Shown: positions 50,607 to 59,398, counted from the first letter of the stretch. The stretch is 64,000 nucleotides of DNA from an uncultured Clostridia bacterium (GCA_904502225.1 CAJGDO010000001.1:16778-80777), one strand, 5' to 3'. A program made the numbers and translations. The notes: generated by a model not told the origin, from the letters alone.

Positions 50607-51683
50607 ATGAAATTTATTCACACGGCGGACTTGCACCTTGATTCTAAAATCGAGGGTATCCCAACCGAGAAATCAAAATTAAGAAGGGAAGAGATTTTAA
50701 GAACGTTTGAACGCTTGGTCAACTTTGCTACTGACAACCAAGTTAAAGCAATTATTATTGCCGGCGATATGTTTGATGGTGCAAAAATTACCATTAAAGC
50801 AAAAGAAAGGGTTGTTCAATGTATTAAAAATCACCCGAATATAGATTTTTTATACGTTAGTGGTAATCACGATAAAACTAACGTTTTTTGTGACGAAAAT
50901 AATACCTTAAAAAACTTTATAACCTTTAACGACGAGTGGAAAAGTGTTAGGTATCAAGACGTTTGTATAACGGGTGTGGCACTTAACGGATTAAACCAAA
51001 ATACCATTTATGACACCTTAAAACTTGATGAAAATGACATAAATATCGTTGTTATGCACGGCCAAATTATTGGCTATAAAAGTCAAGAAAAGGCTGAAAC
51101 TATAAGTATCCCAAATTTAAAAGACAAAAATATCGATTATTTGGCGTTAGGGCATATTCACTCTTATGCTGATGGAGCAATTGATAACCGTGGCAAATAT
51201 GCTTATTCAGGCTGTCTTGACGGGCGTGGCTTTGATGAACTTGGCGAAAAAGGGTTTGTTTTAATAGATACAGAAAATAACGCTTTGCAAACAACTTTTG
51301 TTCCATTTTCTTCAAGAATTTTATATGAGTTTGATTTTAACGTTGAAGACTTTTCTTCCAACTATGATTTAAGTGAAAAAATTGTGAACGATTTGCAAGC
51401 CAATGCTAAAGAAAACAGTTTAATCAAGGTCGTGCTTAAAGGCGGGCGTAAATTGGACTTTTTCTTGGATGTTTTCTCGCTTGAAAAACGCCTTAACGAA
51501 AAATTCTTTTTTGTAAAAGTCGTTGACAAAACCGAGTTAAAAGTTTGTGCAGACGATTATGCTTTTGACAAATCTGTTAAAGGCGAGTTTGTGCGTGCCG
51601 TTTGGGAAAGCGACTTGTCGGACGAAGAAAAAAATAAGATAATTACTTGTGGGCTTTCAGCACTAAAAGGGGAGGAAATTTAA
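50607..51683 (+). CDS. DNA repair metallophosphoesterase, SbcD/YhaO-like
   Basis: An Mre11/SbcD-type nuclease subunit of 358 residues. The five metallophosphoesterase motifs are present: DLHLDS (near 9), IIAGDMFDG (near 50), SGNHDK (near 86), VVMHGQI (near 151) and LALGHIHS (near 187). The C-terminal region fits the YhaO/YobD group that pairs with a YhaN-type ATPase, which follows one nucleotide later. It would process DNA ends or hairpins. AGGTG lies before the ATG. Pair order and length resemble YhaO-YhaN rather than SbcD-SbcC. Confidence 0.87.
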   Translation: MKFIHTADLHLDSKIEGIPTEKSKLRREEILRTFERLVNFATDNQVKAIIIAGDMFDGAKITIKAKERVVQCIKNHPNIDFLYVSGNHDKTNVFCDENNTLKNFITFNDEWKSVRYQDVCITGVALNGLNQNTIYDTLKLDENDINIVVMHGQIIGYKSQEKAETISIPNLKDKNIDYLALGHIHSYADGAIDNRGKYAYSGCLDGRGFDELGEKGFVLIDTENNALQTTFVPFSSRILYEFDFNVEDFSSNYDLSEKIVNDLQANAKENSLIKVVLKGGRKLDFFLDVFSLEKRLNEKFFFVKVVDKTELKVCADDYAFDKSVKGEFVRAVWESDLSDEEKNKIITCGLSALKGEEI

Positions 51684-51684
51684 T

Positions 51685-53694
51685 ATGAAACTTATTAATT
51701 GCTATGTTTCCTCTTTTGGTAAACTAAAAGATTTTAGTTATGATTTTTCGCAAGGCTTAAATACCATTATGCAAGATAATGGTTGGGGCAAAAGCACGCT
51801 TGCAACCTTTATTAAGGCAATGTTTTATGGGCTAAACAGTTCAAAAAAGAGTGTTGCTGAAAACGAAAGGATTAAGTATAGGCCTTGGAATTCAACCCAA
51901 AAATTTGGTGGATACGTAGAGTTTGAATGGGGTGAAAACCAATATAAAATTGAAAGATTTTTTGGCTTGAAAGAATCCGAAGATACCGTTAGGCTTTTTG
52001 ACTTAAAAACGGGTAAAGAGCATAGCAATACCGATAATTTGGGTAAACGAATTTTTGAGATTGATGAAGAAGGCTTTTTTTCAACCACTTATTTTTCACA
52101 AAAGGACTTTGAAATAAAAAGCAATTCAAGTTTAACTGCAAAGTTCAATTCTGTTTGTGACGTTCAGGATACCGAAGTTTTTGATAAAGCAGTTGAAAGG
52201 CTTGAAAACAAGGCAAAAACTTATAAATATCGTGGGGATAAGGGGTTAATTCCTGACCTAAAGAGAGAAATTGCCGATATTGATTATGAACTTGAAAGGG
52301 CAAACAAATCTACGCAAGCCTTGGCTAATCTTAAAGACGAAATTGCCCAATTAGAAAGTTTAGAAAAAGATTTAAGTTCAAAAATAAACCAAAAAACAAA
52401 AGAAATTTCTGTTGCTGGCGAGGCACAAGCAAACGCCATTAAACACCAGCAATATAAAGACCTTTTGGCACAAAAAAATCAAATTCAAGCCGATATTGAT
52501 GAAGTTGAGTTTGTGTTGAACGGCAACAAAACAAGCAAGCAGGAAATAGATAATTATATTACTTGCCATAACGATTTGTTAATTGCAAAAAACAACCAAC
52601 AAATTTTAAAAGGCGATATTGAAAAGTTAAACCAAAATAAAGAGGCTTCAAAGACGGAAGAAAAGCCAAAAAATAATAAAGCCCTTATGTATATTTCGGT
52701 TTTGCTATCAGTGTTTACCCTTGTTGGCTATATAATAAATGTTTTTGCGGGAATTGTGCTAACAGTTATAACGATTGCCTTTGATACAATTTTATACCTT
52801 CAAAAGAATAAAAAACCAACAAAAAGCGACTTTATTATACAGTTAGAAACTCTTATCGAAGAAAAGAAAAAAGAGTTAGTAAAGTATGAAAACTTGGAAA
52901 AAGAAATAACTTGTTTAATCGACGGGTTTTTATCTAAATTTAACCTTAAAAATAGTTCGGATAAAGTGAGTGCGTTAAACCAAATTGCTGACCTTTTAAC
53001 CGAATATGACAGGCTTAAAAAACAATTATCGACCGTTAATGATGGTTTAAAACCGCTTGAAACCTTAAACTTAACTATTTCTTCTTCGTCAAGCAAAAAT
53101 AGTGCTGTTTTAAGGCAAGAATTGCAAGTTTTGCAAGAAGAATATTCAAAAACAGCCAATTTGTTGGCGGGTAAAAAAGCAAATTTAACTTATCACGAAA
53201 ACGTTGCAAACGCTATTGTCGATTTGGAAAGTAAAAAGGAAGAATTGACCCAAAAACTTAACGATTTTATCTATAAGCACAAGATATTAACCTTAACTAA
53301 CGAGTATCTTAAAAAGGCTGATGAAAATTTAAAGGTTAAGTATAGAGCACCGTTGCAAGAAAGTTTAAATAAATATTTATCTAAACTTGACGGTCAGTTT
53401 AATGCCAAAATTGATATTGACTTAAACGTTTCCGTTCAAGAAAAAGACGGGGATAAGCACACCGATTATTATAGTAAGGGCTATCAAAACCTTGTTGAAA
53501 TTTGCAAGAGATTTGCTTTAACCGACGTGCTTTTTAAGAAAGAAAAACCGTTTATTATTTTGGACGACCCATTCTATAATCTTGATGATAAGAAAATTAA
53601 AAATGCATTAGAACTTATAAACGAGTTAAGCAAGGATTATCAAATAATTTACTTTATTTGCCACCAAAGTAGAAGAGGCGAATATGGCTTATAA
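51685..53694 (+). CDS. YhaN-like AAA ATPase (Rad50/SbcC-type) with internal membrane helices
   Basis: A 669-residue ATPase with a split ABC-type head. The N-terminal half holds the P-loop DNGWGKST (near residues 31-38). Two long coiled-coil arms (about 160-330 and 385-560) flank a hydrophobic segment (about 335-372) that probably anchors it in the membrane, as in YhaN. The C-terminal head has the YSKGYQNL signature and Walker B IILDDP (near 622), then the CHQSRRGEY switch. The C terminus overlaps the next ATG by 11 nt. It is expected to form a complex with the preceding nuclease. Confidence 0.88.
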   Translation: MKLINCYVSSFGKLKDFSYDFSQGLNTIMQDNGWGKSTLATFIKAMFYGLNSSKKSVAENERIKYRPWNSTQKFGGYVEFEWGENQYKIERFFGLKESEDTVRLFDLKTGKEHSNTDNLGKRIFEIDEEGFFSTTYFSQKDFEIKSNSSLTAKFNSVCDVQDTEVFDKAVERLENKAKTYKYRGDKGLIPDLKREIADIDYELERANKSTQALANLKDEIAQLESLEKDLSSKINQKTKEISVAGEAQANAIKHQQYKDLLAQKNQIQADIDEVEFVLNGNKTSKQEIDNYITCHNDLLIAKNNQQILKGDIEKLNQNKEASKTEEKPKNNKALMYISVLLSVFTLVGYIINVFAGIVLTVITIAFDTILYLQKNKKPTKSDFIIQLETLIEEKKKELVKYENLEKEITCLIDGFLSKFNLKNSSDKVSALNQIADLLTEYDRLKKQLSTVNDGLKPLETLNLTISSSSSKNSAVLRQELQVLQEEYSKTANLLAGKKANLTYHENVANAIVDLESKKEELTQKLNDFIYKHKILTLTNEYLKKADENLKVKYRAPLQESLNKYLSKLDGQFNAKIDIDLNVSVQEKDGDKHTDYYSKGYQNLVEICKRFALTDVLFKKEKPFIILDDPFYNLDDKKIKNALELINELSKDYQIIYFICHQSRRGEYGL

Positions 53695-54121
53695 ATTAAA
53701 CTTTGAACTTGTGCCAGACGGGTGCTGGAAAAGTAATTTAAGGTACATATTGTCTAAAGAACAATGGGACTTTCTTAAAAAAGATGCAAAAGAGCGTGCG
53801 AACGGACAATGCGTTATTTGTGGAAAGAAAACCAAGTTTTTAGATGCTCACGAAAGGTGGTCCTTTGACCAAGAAAAATGCGTTCAAAAATTAGAAGATA
53901 TTATTGCCGTTTGCAAAGATTGTCACAGCGTTATTCACATAGGTTTTACTTCAATTAAAGGCGATATTGAGCGGGCGGAAAATCATTTTATGAAAGTAAA
54001 CAACTGTTCTTACGTTGAGTATAGAAAGGCACTTGGCGAGGCGGTTGAACGCCATAAGCAATTAAATCAAGTTAGCGAGTGGGGAATAAATTTAGAGTTT
54101 TTGAATAGATACATAAAATAA
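53684..54121 (+). CDS. HNH-nuclease-like zinc protein
   Basis: A 145-residue protein with a zinc-binding HNH-type layout: C43-V-I-C46, a DAHERW segment (near 54) where HNH proteins have their central His-Asn, and C77-K-D-C80-H with a later His85. The sequence is near the HNH family, but the catalytic Asn is not clear, so nuclease activity is uncertain. It overlaps the YhaN-like gene by 11 nt, a strong hint of a joint function with the Mre11/Rad50-like pair. A weak hairpin with the arms AATGGCAAA and TTTGCCATT follows the stop. Confidence 0.72.
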   Translation: MAYKLNFELVPDGCWKSNLRYILSKEQWDFLKKDAKERANGQCVICGKKTKFLDAHERWSFDQEKCVQKLEDIIAVCKDCHSVIHIGFTSIKGDIERAENHFMKVNNCSYVEYRKALGEAVERHKQLNQVSEWGINLEFLNRYIK

Positions 54122-54155
54122 TGGCAAATTTTTGCCATTATTTGCTTTAATAAAC

Positions 54156-54184
54156 TTGCAAAATGGCATTTACTATGTTAAAAT
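54156..54184 (+). promoter_or_regulatory. Promoter of the amidohydrolase gene
   Basis: TTGCAA (54156-54161) and TAAAAT (54179-54184) with 17-nt spacing, 28 nt before the ATG. It follows the AATGGCAAA/TTTGCCATT hairpin (54121-54139), a weak candidate terminator of the preceding gene. Confidence 0.6.
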
Positions 54185-54212
54185 ATTTTGCATTACGGAT
54201 AGGAAAAAAATT

Positions 54213-55004
54213 ATGGAAATCATTGACGCACACGCACATATTTATCCAAACAAAATTGCCGAAAAAGCAACTAATGCTATCGGTAAATTTTACGATATAA
54301 AAATGGAAATGCCAGCAGGTACGCCCGAACAATTATTAGAAGACGGGTTAAAGGCGGGTATTTCAAAGTTTATCGTTCACTCTTGTGCAACCAAGCCTGA
54401 ACAAGTCCGTTCTATAAACGAGTTTGTTAAAAGTGAGATTGATAGGCACGATAATTTTATTGGGTTTATGACGCTTCACCAAGATTTAACGGAAGAGCAA
54501 ATTGAAAACGAAGTTGATTGGTGCATTAAAAACGGTTTTAAGGGTATAAAAATGCACCCGGATTTTCAACAGTTTTATATCGACGGGGAAAATGCTAAAA
54601 AAATTTATAAAATTGTTGGGGACAGGTTGCCAATTCTTTTTCACACGGGCGATGATAGGTATGAGTTTTCTAAACCACATAGGCTTATAAAAATGGCGAA
54701 AGAGTTTAGGCAAGTCAATTTTATAGGTGCACATTTTGGCGGTTATAGGTGCTGGGATGAGGCAATCAATTACAAGGGGATTAAAAACGTTTATTTTGAT
54801 ACTTGTTCTTCGCTTATGTTTTTAGATAAAAATAAGGCGAAAAATTTGATAGATACGCTCGGCTATGAAAGGTTTTTCTTTGGCACAGATTTTCCTATGT
54901 GGGATGCTGTTGGTGAAATTGAAAGGTTTGAAAAATTAGGCTTGACCGAAATGCAAAAAGAGCATATATATTCAAAGAATATTAAAAATTTGCTAAAAAT
55001 TTAA
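54213..55004 (+). CDS. Amidohydrolase family protein (TIM-barrel)
   Basis: A 263-residue metal-dependent hydrolase or decarboxylase of the amidohydrolase-2 type. The N-terminal DAHAHIYP carries the H-x-H metal ligands (residues 7 and 9); further ligands lie in ILFHTGDD (near 138), IGAHFGG (near 172) and the catalytic Asp in FGTDFPMWD (near 229). I chose the ATG at 54213, preceded by AGGAAA; an in-frame start at 54132 lies upstream of the promoter. The substrate is unknown; related proteins act on aromatic acids or organic acids. A T-box and operon for branched-chain metabolism start about 20 nt after the stop. Confidence 0.84.
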   Translation: MEIIDAHAHIYPNKIAEKATNAIGKFYDIKMEMPAGTPEQLLEDGLKAGISKFIVHSCATKPEQVRSINEFVKSEIDRHDNFIGFMTLHQDLTEEQIENEVDWCIKNGFKGIKMHPDFQQFYIDGENAKKIYKIVGDRLPILFHTGDDRYEFSKPHRLIKMAKEFRQVNFIGAHFGGYRCWDEAINYKGIKNVYFDTCSSLMFLDKNKAKNLIDTLGYERFFFGTDFPMWDAVGEIERFEKLGLTEMQKEHIYSKNIKNLLKI

Positions 55005-55021
55005 AATAGACTATAAAACGC

Positions 55022-55051
55022 TTGACAAAGGCTTTTTTGTAGTGTTAGAAT
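55022..55051 (+). promoter_or_regulatory. Promoter P1 of the leucine T-box operon
   Basis: A perfect TTGACA (55022-55027) and TAGAAT (55046-55051), 18-nt spacer. Transcription should begin near 55058, giving a T-box leader of about 235 nt before the first terminator. Confidence 0.72.
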
Positions 55052-55057
55052 TAGTGA

Positions 55058-55292
55058 AAATTTAACAAAACACAATGATGGAAACAGGCAAAACAATTGT
55101 GATGAGAGAATTGACGGTTGGTGCAAGTCAAGGAGCGGTTTTTTGCTACTCATTCCGGAGTGGAAACGGTGAACCAATTAGTAATCGTTTACGCTAGCTG
55201 CGTTAAAGCAAAAGAGTGGTTGCGTTGCAACAATTCTGGGTGGTACCACGGTAAATATCGTCCCTGACTATTTAGTCGGGGATTTTTATTTT
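55058..55292 (+). promoter_or_regulatory. T-box 1, complete, leucine CTC specifier
   Basis: Contains Stem I (GATGAGAGA and GGTTGGTGCAAGTC conserved segments), specifier CTC (55149-55151) followed by A, the T-box motif CTGGGTGGTACCACGG (55236-55251), and the terminator TCCCTGACT/AGTCGGGGA (55261-55282) with T run. CTC is a leucine codon, so uncharged tRNA-Leu(GAG) should relieve termination. The TGGT bases would pair with ACCA, matching the A discriminator of tRNA-Leu. Confidence 0.88.
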
Positions 55293-55338
55293 TTATGGGG
55301 GTTAATTCATAAAAAATATAATCATTATCACCTTTTGC

Positions 55339-55367
55339 TTGACAAAATTTGTGTTTATATATATAAT
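55339..55367 (+). promoter_or_regulatory. Promoter P2, perfect consensus, inside the tandem leader
   Basis: TTGACA (55339-55344) and TATAAT (55362-55367) with 17 nt between, located between the two T-boxes. A perfect 26-bp AT palindrome (55354-55379) overlaps the -10 box. The start would be near 55374. Confidence 0.8.
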
Positions 55368-55373
55368 TATATA

Positions 55374-55526
55374 TATAAAATTACTAAACGCAGTGGCGAA
55401 ATGAAAATTAGTTAAAAGTAATCGTTTACGGCTAGCCCCGTTAAAGCAAAAGAGTGGTTGCGTTGCAACAATTCTGGGTGGTACCACGGTGAAATCGTCC
55501 CTGACTGTTTAGTCGGGGATTTTTTG
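55374..55526 (+). promoter_or_regulatory. T-box 2, truncated: antiterminator and terminator without Stem I
   Basis: From AGTAATCGTTTACG onward (about 55416) it copies T-box 1 almost base for base, including the identical CTGGGTGGTACCACGG (55474-55489) and the TCCCTGACT/AGTCGGGGA terminator (55498-55519). The specifier stem is missing; only about 40 nt separate the P2 start from the shared part. It is probably a duplicated 3' half of T-box 1. Confidence 0.85.
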
Positions 55527-55557
55527 TTTTAGTAGTTTTAATTTAGGAGAGATAGAT

Positions 55558-56928
55558 ATGAGAAAAATTTACGTTTCTGAAATTACGTTAAATGCATTGA
55601 AAGAACAAGACCTTACTTTTAGAGAAAAACTTGCTATCAGTGAAAAACTAGATAGCATAAAAGTTGATTTTGTTGAACTTCCATCACTTAACGATAATAA
55701 GGAAAACGAAATTATTTATCGCACAATTTCTGAAAATTTAAATAATGCAACAATTAGCATAAACGTTGGAGCTGATGACGAAAGTTTTGAACTTGCAGTA
55801 AAATGCATTAAAAATGCAAAAAAAGCCTGCTTGCAAGTTGCTTTGCCTATTTCTACAGCACAAATGGAATATTTTTATCACGTTAAAGCACCAGCAATGA
55901 AAGAAAAGATTGCTAACCTTGTTAAAAAAGCAAGTGGTGTTTGTGGAACGGTTGAATTTGTTGCTTTGGACGTTTTTAGGGCAGAAGCATCATTTTTAAC
56001 CGACTGTGTTAAGACTGCTACTGAAAACGGTGCATCGATTATTACTCTTTGCGATAGTGAAGGGGTTGCTTTGCCACAAGATTTTGCAAACCTTGTTAAG
56101 CAAGTTAAAAGTACTTGTGATGCAAAAGTTTTTGTTGAACCATCAAACGCTTTGTCACTTGCAAGTGCTTGTGTTATTGAGTCAATTAATGCAGGTGCTG
56201 ATGGCGTTAAGACTTCAACTTGTGGAAACTATATGGACACTTCTATTTTTGCTGAAATTATCCGTGCAAAAAAATTCGTGTTGGACGTTGAAAGTGCCAT
56301 TGACGTTTCTAATGCAAACACCGTTTCAAAATCAATTAACAATATTACCGTTAAGCAAGATGAAAGTGTTGAAGAAAGCATCAATGTTGACGATACAATT
56401 AAAACAGATGCAAGCATTAAAGACGTTTCTATGTTGATTAAAAAACTCGGCTATGAATTGACCGATAGTGACGTTGGTAAGGTTTACGAAGAATTTAAGA
56501 GAATTACCCTTAAAAAAGAAACTGTTAAGGTTAAGGAATTAGAGGCACTTGTTGCAAGCACTGCTATGCAAGTTCCATCAACTTATCACTTGGTCAACTT
56601 TGTTGTAAATAGTGGTAATATTATTCAATCAACCGCTAACGTGACCTTGGAAAAGGACGGCCAAAAATTCACAGGCGTTTCTACCGGTGACGGTCCAATT
56701 GATGCGGCTTTCCATGCTATCGAACAAATTATTGGGCATCATTATGAACTTGATGATTTCCAAGTTAATGCTGTCACAAAAGGCAGAGGTGCAGTTGGCT
56801 CTTCAATAATTCGTTTGCGTGCAGGCGGAAAGTTGTATTCAGGCAACGGTGTTTCAACCGACATTATCGGTGCTTGTATCCGTGCATACATAAATGCATT
56901 GAATAAGATAGTTTATGAGGAAAAATAG
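55558..56928 (+). CDS. LeuA-like protein with intact leucine-sensing domain and lost active site
   Basis: Homologous to 2-isopropylmalate synthase along all of its 456 residues: TIM barrel (1-250), the linker subdomain (near 285-335, GYELTDSDVGKVYEEFKR), and a C-terminal LeuA allosteric dimer domain (337-456) with STGDGPIDAAFHAIE and RGAVGSSIIRL. The catalytic parts are gone: T-L-R-D-G-E-Q of real LeuA reads TLNALKEQ (10-17), and the H-x-H metal ligand loop reads VEPSN (193-197); the GERAGN loop is also replaced. It is unlikely to make isopropylmalate. It follows tandem T-boxes with a leucine specifier, so it may be a leucine-binding regulator or scaffold for the downstream enzymes. AGGAG precedes the ATG. 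Confidence 0.82.
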   Translation: MRKIYVSEITLNALKEQDLTFREKLAISEKLDSIKVDFVELPSLNDNKENEIIYRTISENLNNATISINVGADDESFELAVKCIKNAKKACLQVALPISTAQMEYFYHVKAPAMKEKIANLVKKASGVCGTVEFVALDVFRAEASFLTDCVKTATENGASIITLCDSEGVALPQDFANLVKQVKSTCDAKVFVEPSNALSLASACVIESINAGADGVKTSTCGNYMDTSIFAEIIRAKKFVLDVESAIDVSNANTVSKSINNITVKQDESVEESINVDDTIKTDASIKDVSMLIKKLGYELTDSDVGKVYEEFKRITLKKETVKVKELEALVASTAMQVPSTYHLVNFVVNSGNIIQSTANVTLEKDGQKFTGVSTGDGPIDAAFHAIEQIIGHHYELDDFQVNAVTKGRGAVGSSIIRLRAGGKLYSGNGVSTDIIGACIRAYINALNKIVYEEK

Positions 56929-56929
56929 T

Positions 56930-59380
56930 ATGAGAATAGTTTTTCCTGATAAATTTGTTGAAAGCAAAAGTTTTTTAGACTTATGCAATATTACCCAAGA
57001 TTATGGTTATGACGGGGTGGAAATTACAGACGTTGAATTGGAAAAATCAGCCCACGCTGACAGTATTTTCCGTTCATCTTTAACTAACGATGCAAAACGC
57101 AAGTTGTTTAATAGACACATTGATATTTCAGCAATACGTTGCCCTGAAATAATTTGTTTAGGCTATGAAAATTCACTTGTTAAATGCATTGAATATGCAA
57201 GTTTAGTTTCAGTTTCAAACGTTGTTATTGAACTTGACAATTCTTTAAACGTTGTGGCTATAAAAGAAATTTTGTCGCCTGCTATTGAACTTGCACAAGC
57301 AAATAACGTTAATATTTTAATTGAAACAAAAGGCGTGTTTTCTAACACCCAAAAGGTTTTAGATATTATAAGTACTCTTGGTTCGGCAAACATAAGAGTT
57401 TGTTGGGATATAAGGCATACTTATTTTGTTGGCAATGAATCTGCAGATAAAACTATTCAAACTCTCGGGGCTTACGTCGCTTACGTTAGAATAGGCGATA
57501 TGAAGAACGGAAAAAGTGTGTTGATAGGCGAAGGCGAGCTCCCTGTTAAAGACTTTATAAGTGCTTTGCGTTCACTTAATTACGACGGCTTTATTTCGGT
57601 CATGGATTGTGATGACGTTTCGTCTGCCGATATTGTTTTAACGCATTTTAAGAGTTATTTTAAGGCGGAAACCAATACTAAATGCGAAAAAGAAATTTAT
57701 TATAACCGTTCAAAAACGGGAACTTTCCCTTGGAAAAGATATCAAGTTGTTGAAAACACTTTTTCAGACGTGCTTGATAAAATGGTTGAATATTACCCAG
57801 ACCAATATGCGTTCAAATACACGACGTTAGATTACACAAGGACGTATTCAGAATTTAGAGATGACGTTGATAAGGTTGCAGCAGCATTGATTGCCTCTGG
57901 CGTTAAAGCGGGGCATCACGTTGCTATTTGGGCAACCAATATTCCACAATGGTTTTTAACCTTTTGGGCAACGGTAAAAATCGGTGCAGTTTTAGTCACT
58001 GTAAACACTGCATATAAAATTCACGAAGCAGAATATCTTTTAAGACAATCTGACACTCATACTTTGGTTATGATTGACAGTTGTAAAGATTCAGATTATA
58101 AGGCAATTATCGAAGAACTTTGCCCTGAATTAAAAAACACCCAAAAAGGTGCACCATTATATTCAAACAAACTTCCTTTCTTAAGAAACGTTATTACTGT
58201 TGGCTTTGAAATGGACGGTTGCTTGGAATGGAAAGAGTTTGTAAAACGTTCAGAACTTGTCCCACAAGAAGAGGTTAGAAGGAGAGCATCACACGTTAAG
58301 ATTGACGACGTTTGTAATATGCAATATACTTCTGGAACGACAGGTTTTCCAAAAGGCGTTATGTTGACGCATAGAAATATTGTCAACAACGGCAAAATTA
58401 TCGGCGACAGAATGGATTTGTCAACTGCTGATAGAATGATGATTCAAGTGCCAATGTTCCACTGTTTTGGTATGGTGCTTTCAATGACAAGTATGATGAC
58501 GCACGGTGGAACGCTTTGTCCTATGCCATATTTTTCACCAAAATCATCGCTTGCTTGTATCACTGATGAAAAGATAACTTGCTTTAACGGCGTTCCAACA
58601 ATGTTTATTGCAATGTTTGCTCATTCAGATTTTGCAAAAACCGATTTCTCGTATATTAGAACGGGTATTATGGCTGGTGCAAACTGCCCACCTGACTTAA
58701 TGAGAAGGGCTGCAAAAGAAATGAATATGACCGAAATTATAAGTGTTTACGGTCAAACCGAAGCGTCACCTGGTTGCACAATGGGTGAGGTTAACGAAGA
58801 TATCGACCACAGGGTTGAAACTGTTGGAAGTGCTTTCCCTGGTGTTGAGTGTAAAATAATCAATCCGGAAACAGGCGAAGAATTGCCAGATGGAGAAAAT
58901 GGCGAATTTGTTGCTCGTGGATATAACATTATGAAAGGCTATTACAAAATGCCGAAAGCAACCGAACAAGCAATAGACAAGGAAGGCTGGCTACACAGTG
59001 GAGATATTTGCCAACGAACAGTTGACGGATATTATAAAGTGACGGGTAGATTAAAAGATATGATTATCCGTGGTGGCGAAAACTTATACCCAAGAGAAAT
59101 TGAAGAATTTTACCTAACAAACGATAAGGTAAAAGACGTTCAAGTGGTGGGTGTTTCTGATGCTAGATACGGTGAAGAAGCGTGTGCTTATATTATTTTG
59201 AAAAAAGGCGAAGTTTCAAGCGAAGAAGAAATGCGTGAATATGGAAATTCAAATATGGCAAAGCACAAAGTTCCAAGATATTTTATGTTTGTTAACGAAT
59301 TCCCTATGAACGCAGCGGGAAAAGTGCTAAAATATAAAATGCGTGAACAAGCTGAAGAAATTATAAAAAGTTTAAAATAA
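56930..59380 (+). CDS. Fusion: TIM-barrel (sugar-phosphate isomerase-like) domain plus acyl-CoA synthetase
   Basis: An 816-residue two-domain protein. Residues about 1-245 are an AP-endonuclease-2/xylose-isomerase-like TIM barrel (ETKGVFSN near 145, VCWDIRHTYF near 165, IGEGELPVKDFISALRSLNY near 205); some metal ligands appear changed. Residues about 275-816 form an AMP-forming acyl-CoA ligase: YTSGTTGFPKG (near 466-476), YGQTEAS (near 608), the GRLKDMIIRGGENLYP hinge (near 705) and AAGKVLKYK with the catalytic Lys (near 797). It would activate a carboxylic acid to its CoA ester. I know of no common protein with this fusion. The ATG at 56930 follows GAGG; 56915 is an alternative that overlaps the preceding gene. 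Confidence 0.85.
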   Translation: MRIVFPDKFVESKSFLDLCNITQDYGYDGVEITDVELEKSAHADSIFRSSLTNDAKRKLFNRHIDISAIRCPEIICLGYENSLVKCIEYASLVSVSNVVIELDNSLNVVAIKEILSPAIELAQANNVNILIETKGVFSNTQKVLDIISTLGSANIRVCWDIRHTYFVGNESADKTIQTLGAYVAYVRIGDMKNGKSVLIGEGELPVKDFISALRSLNYDGFISVMDCDDVSSADIVLTHFKSYFKAETNTKCEKEIYYNRSKTGTFPWKRYQVVENTFSDVLDKMVEYYPDQYAFKYTTLDYTRTYSEFRDDVDKVAAALIASGVKAGHHVAIWATNIPQWFLTFWATVKIGAVLVTVNTAYKIHEAEYLLRQSDTHTLVMIDSCKDSDYKAIIEELCPELKNTQKGAPLYSNKLPFLRNVITVGFEMDGCLEWKEFVKRSELVPQEEVRRRASHVKIDDVCNMQYTSGTTGFPKGVMLTHRNIVNNGKIIGDRMDLSTADRMMIQVPMFHCFGMVLSMTSMMTHGGTLCPMPYFSPKSSLACITDEKITCFNGVPTMFIAMFAHSDFAKTDFSYIRTGIMAGANCPPDLMRRAAKEMNMTEIISVYGQTEASPGCTMGEVNEDIDHRVETVGSAFPGVECKIINPETGEELPDGENGEFVARGYNIMKGYYKMPKATEQAIDKEGWLHSGDICQRTVDGYYKVTGRLKDMIIRGGENLYPREIEEFYLTNDKVKDVQVVGVSDARYGEEACAYIILKKGEVSSEEEMREYGNSNMAKHKVPRYFMFVNEFPMNAAGKVLKYKMREQAEEIIKSLK

Positions 59381-59398
59381 GTGTATTGAGGTGAACTT

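Noticed and set aside
55416..55526. T-box 2 as a full independent riboswitch
   Set aside because: No specifier loop, GAGAG or apical-loop segments are found between 55293 and 55416, so codon recognition cannot be assigned.
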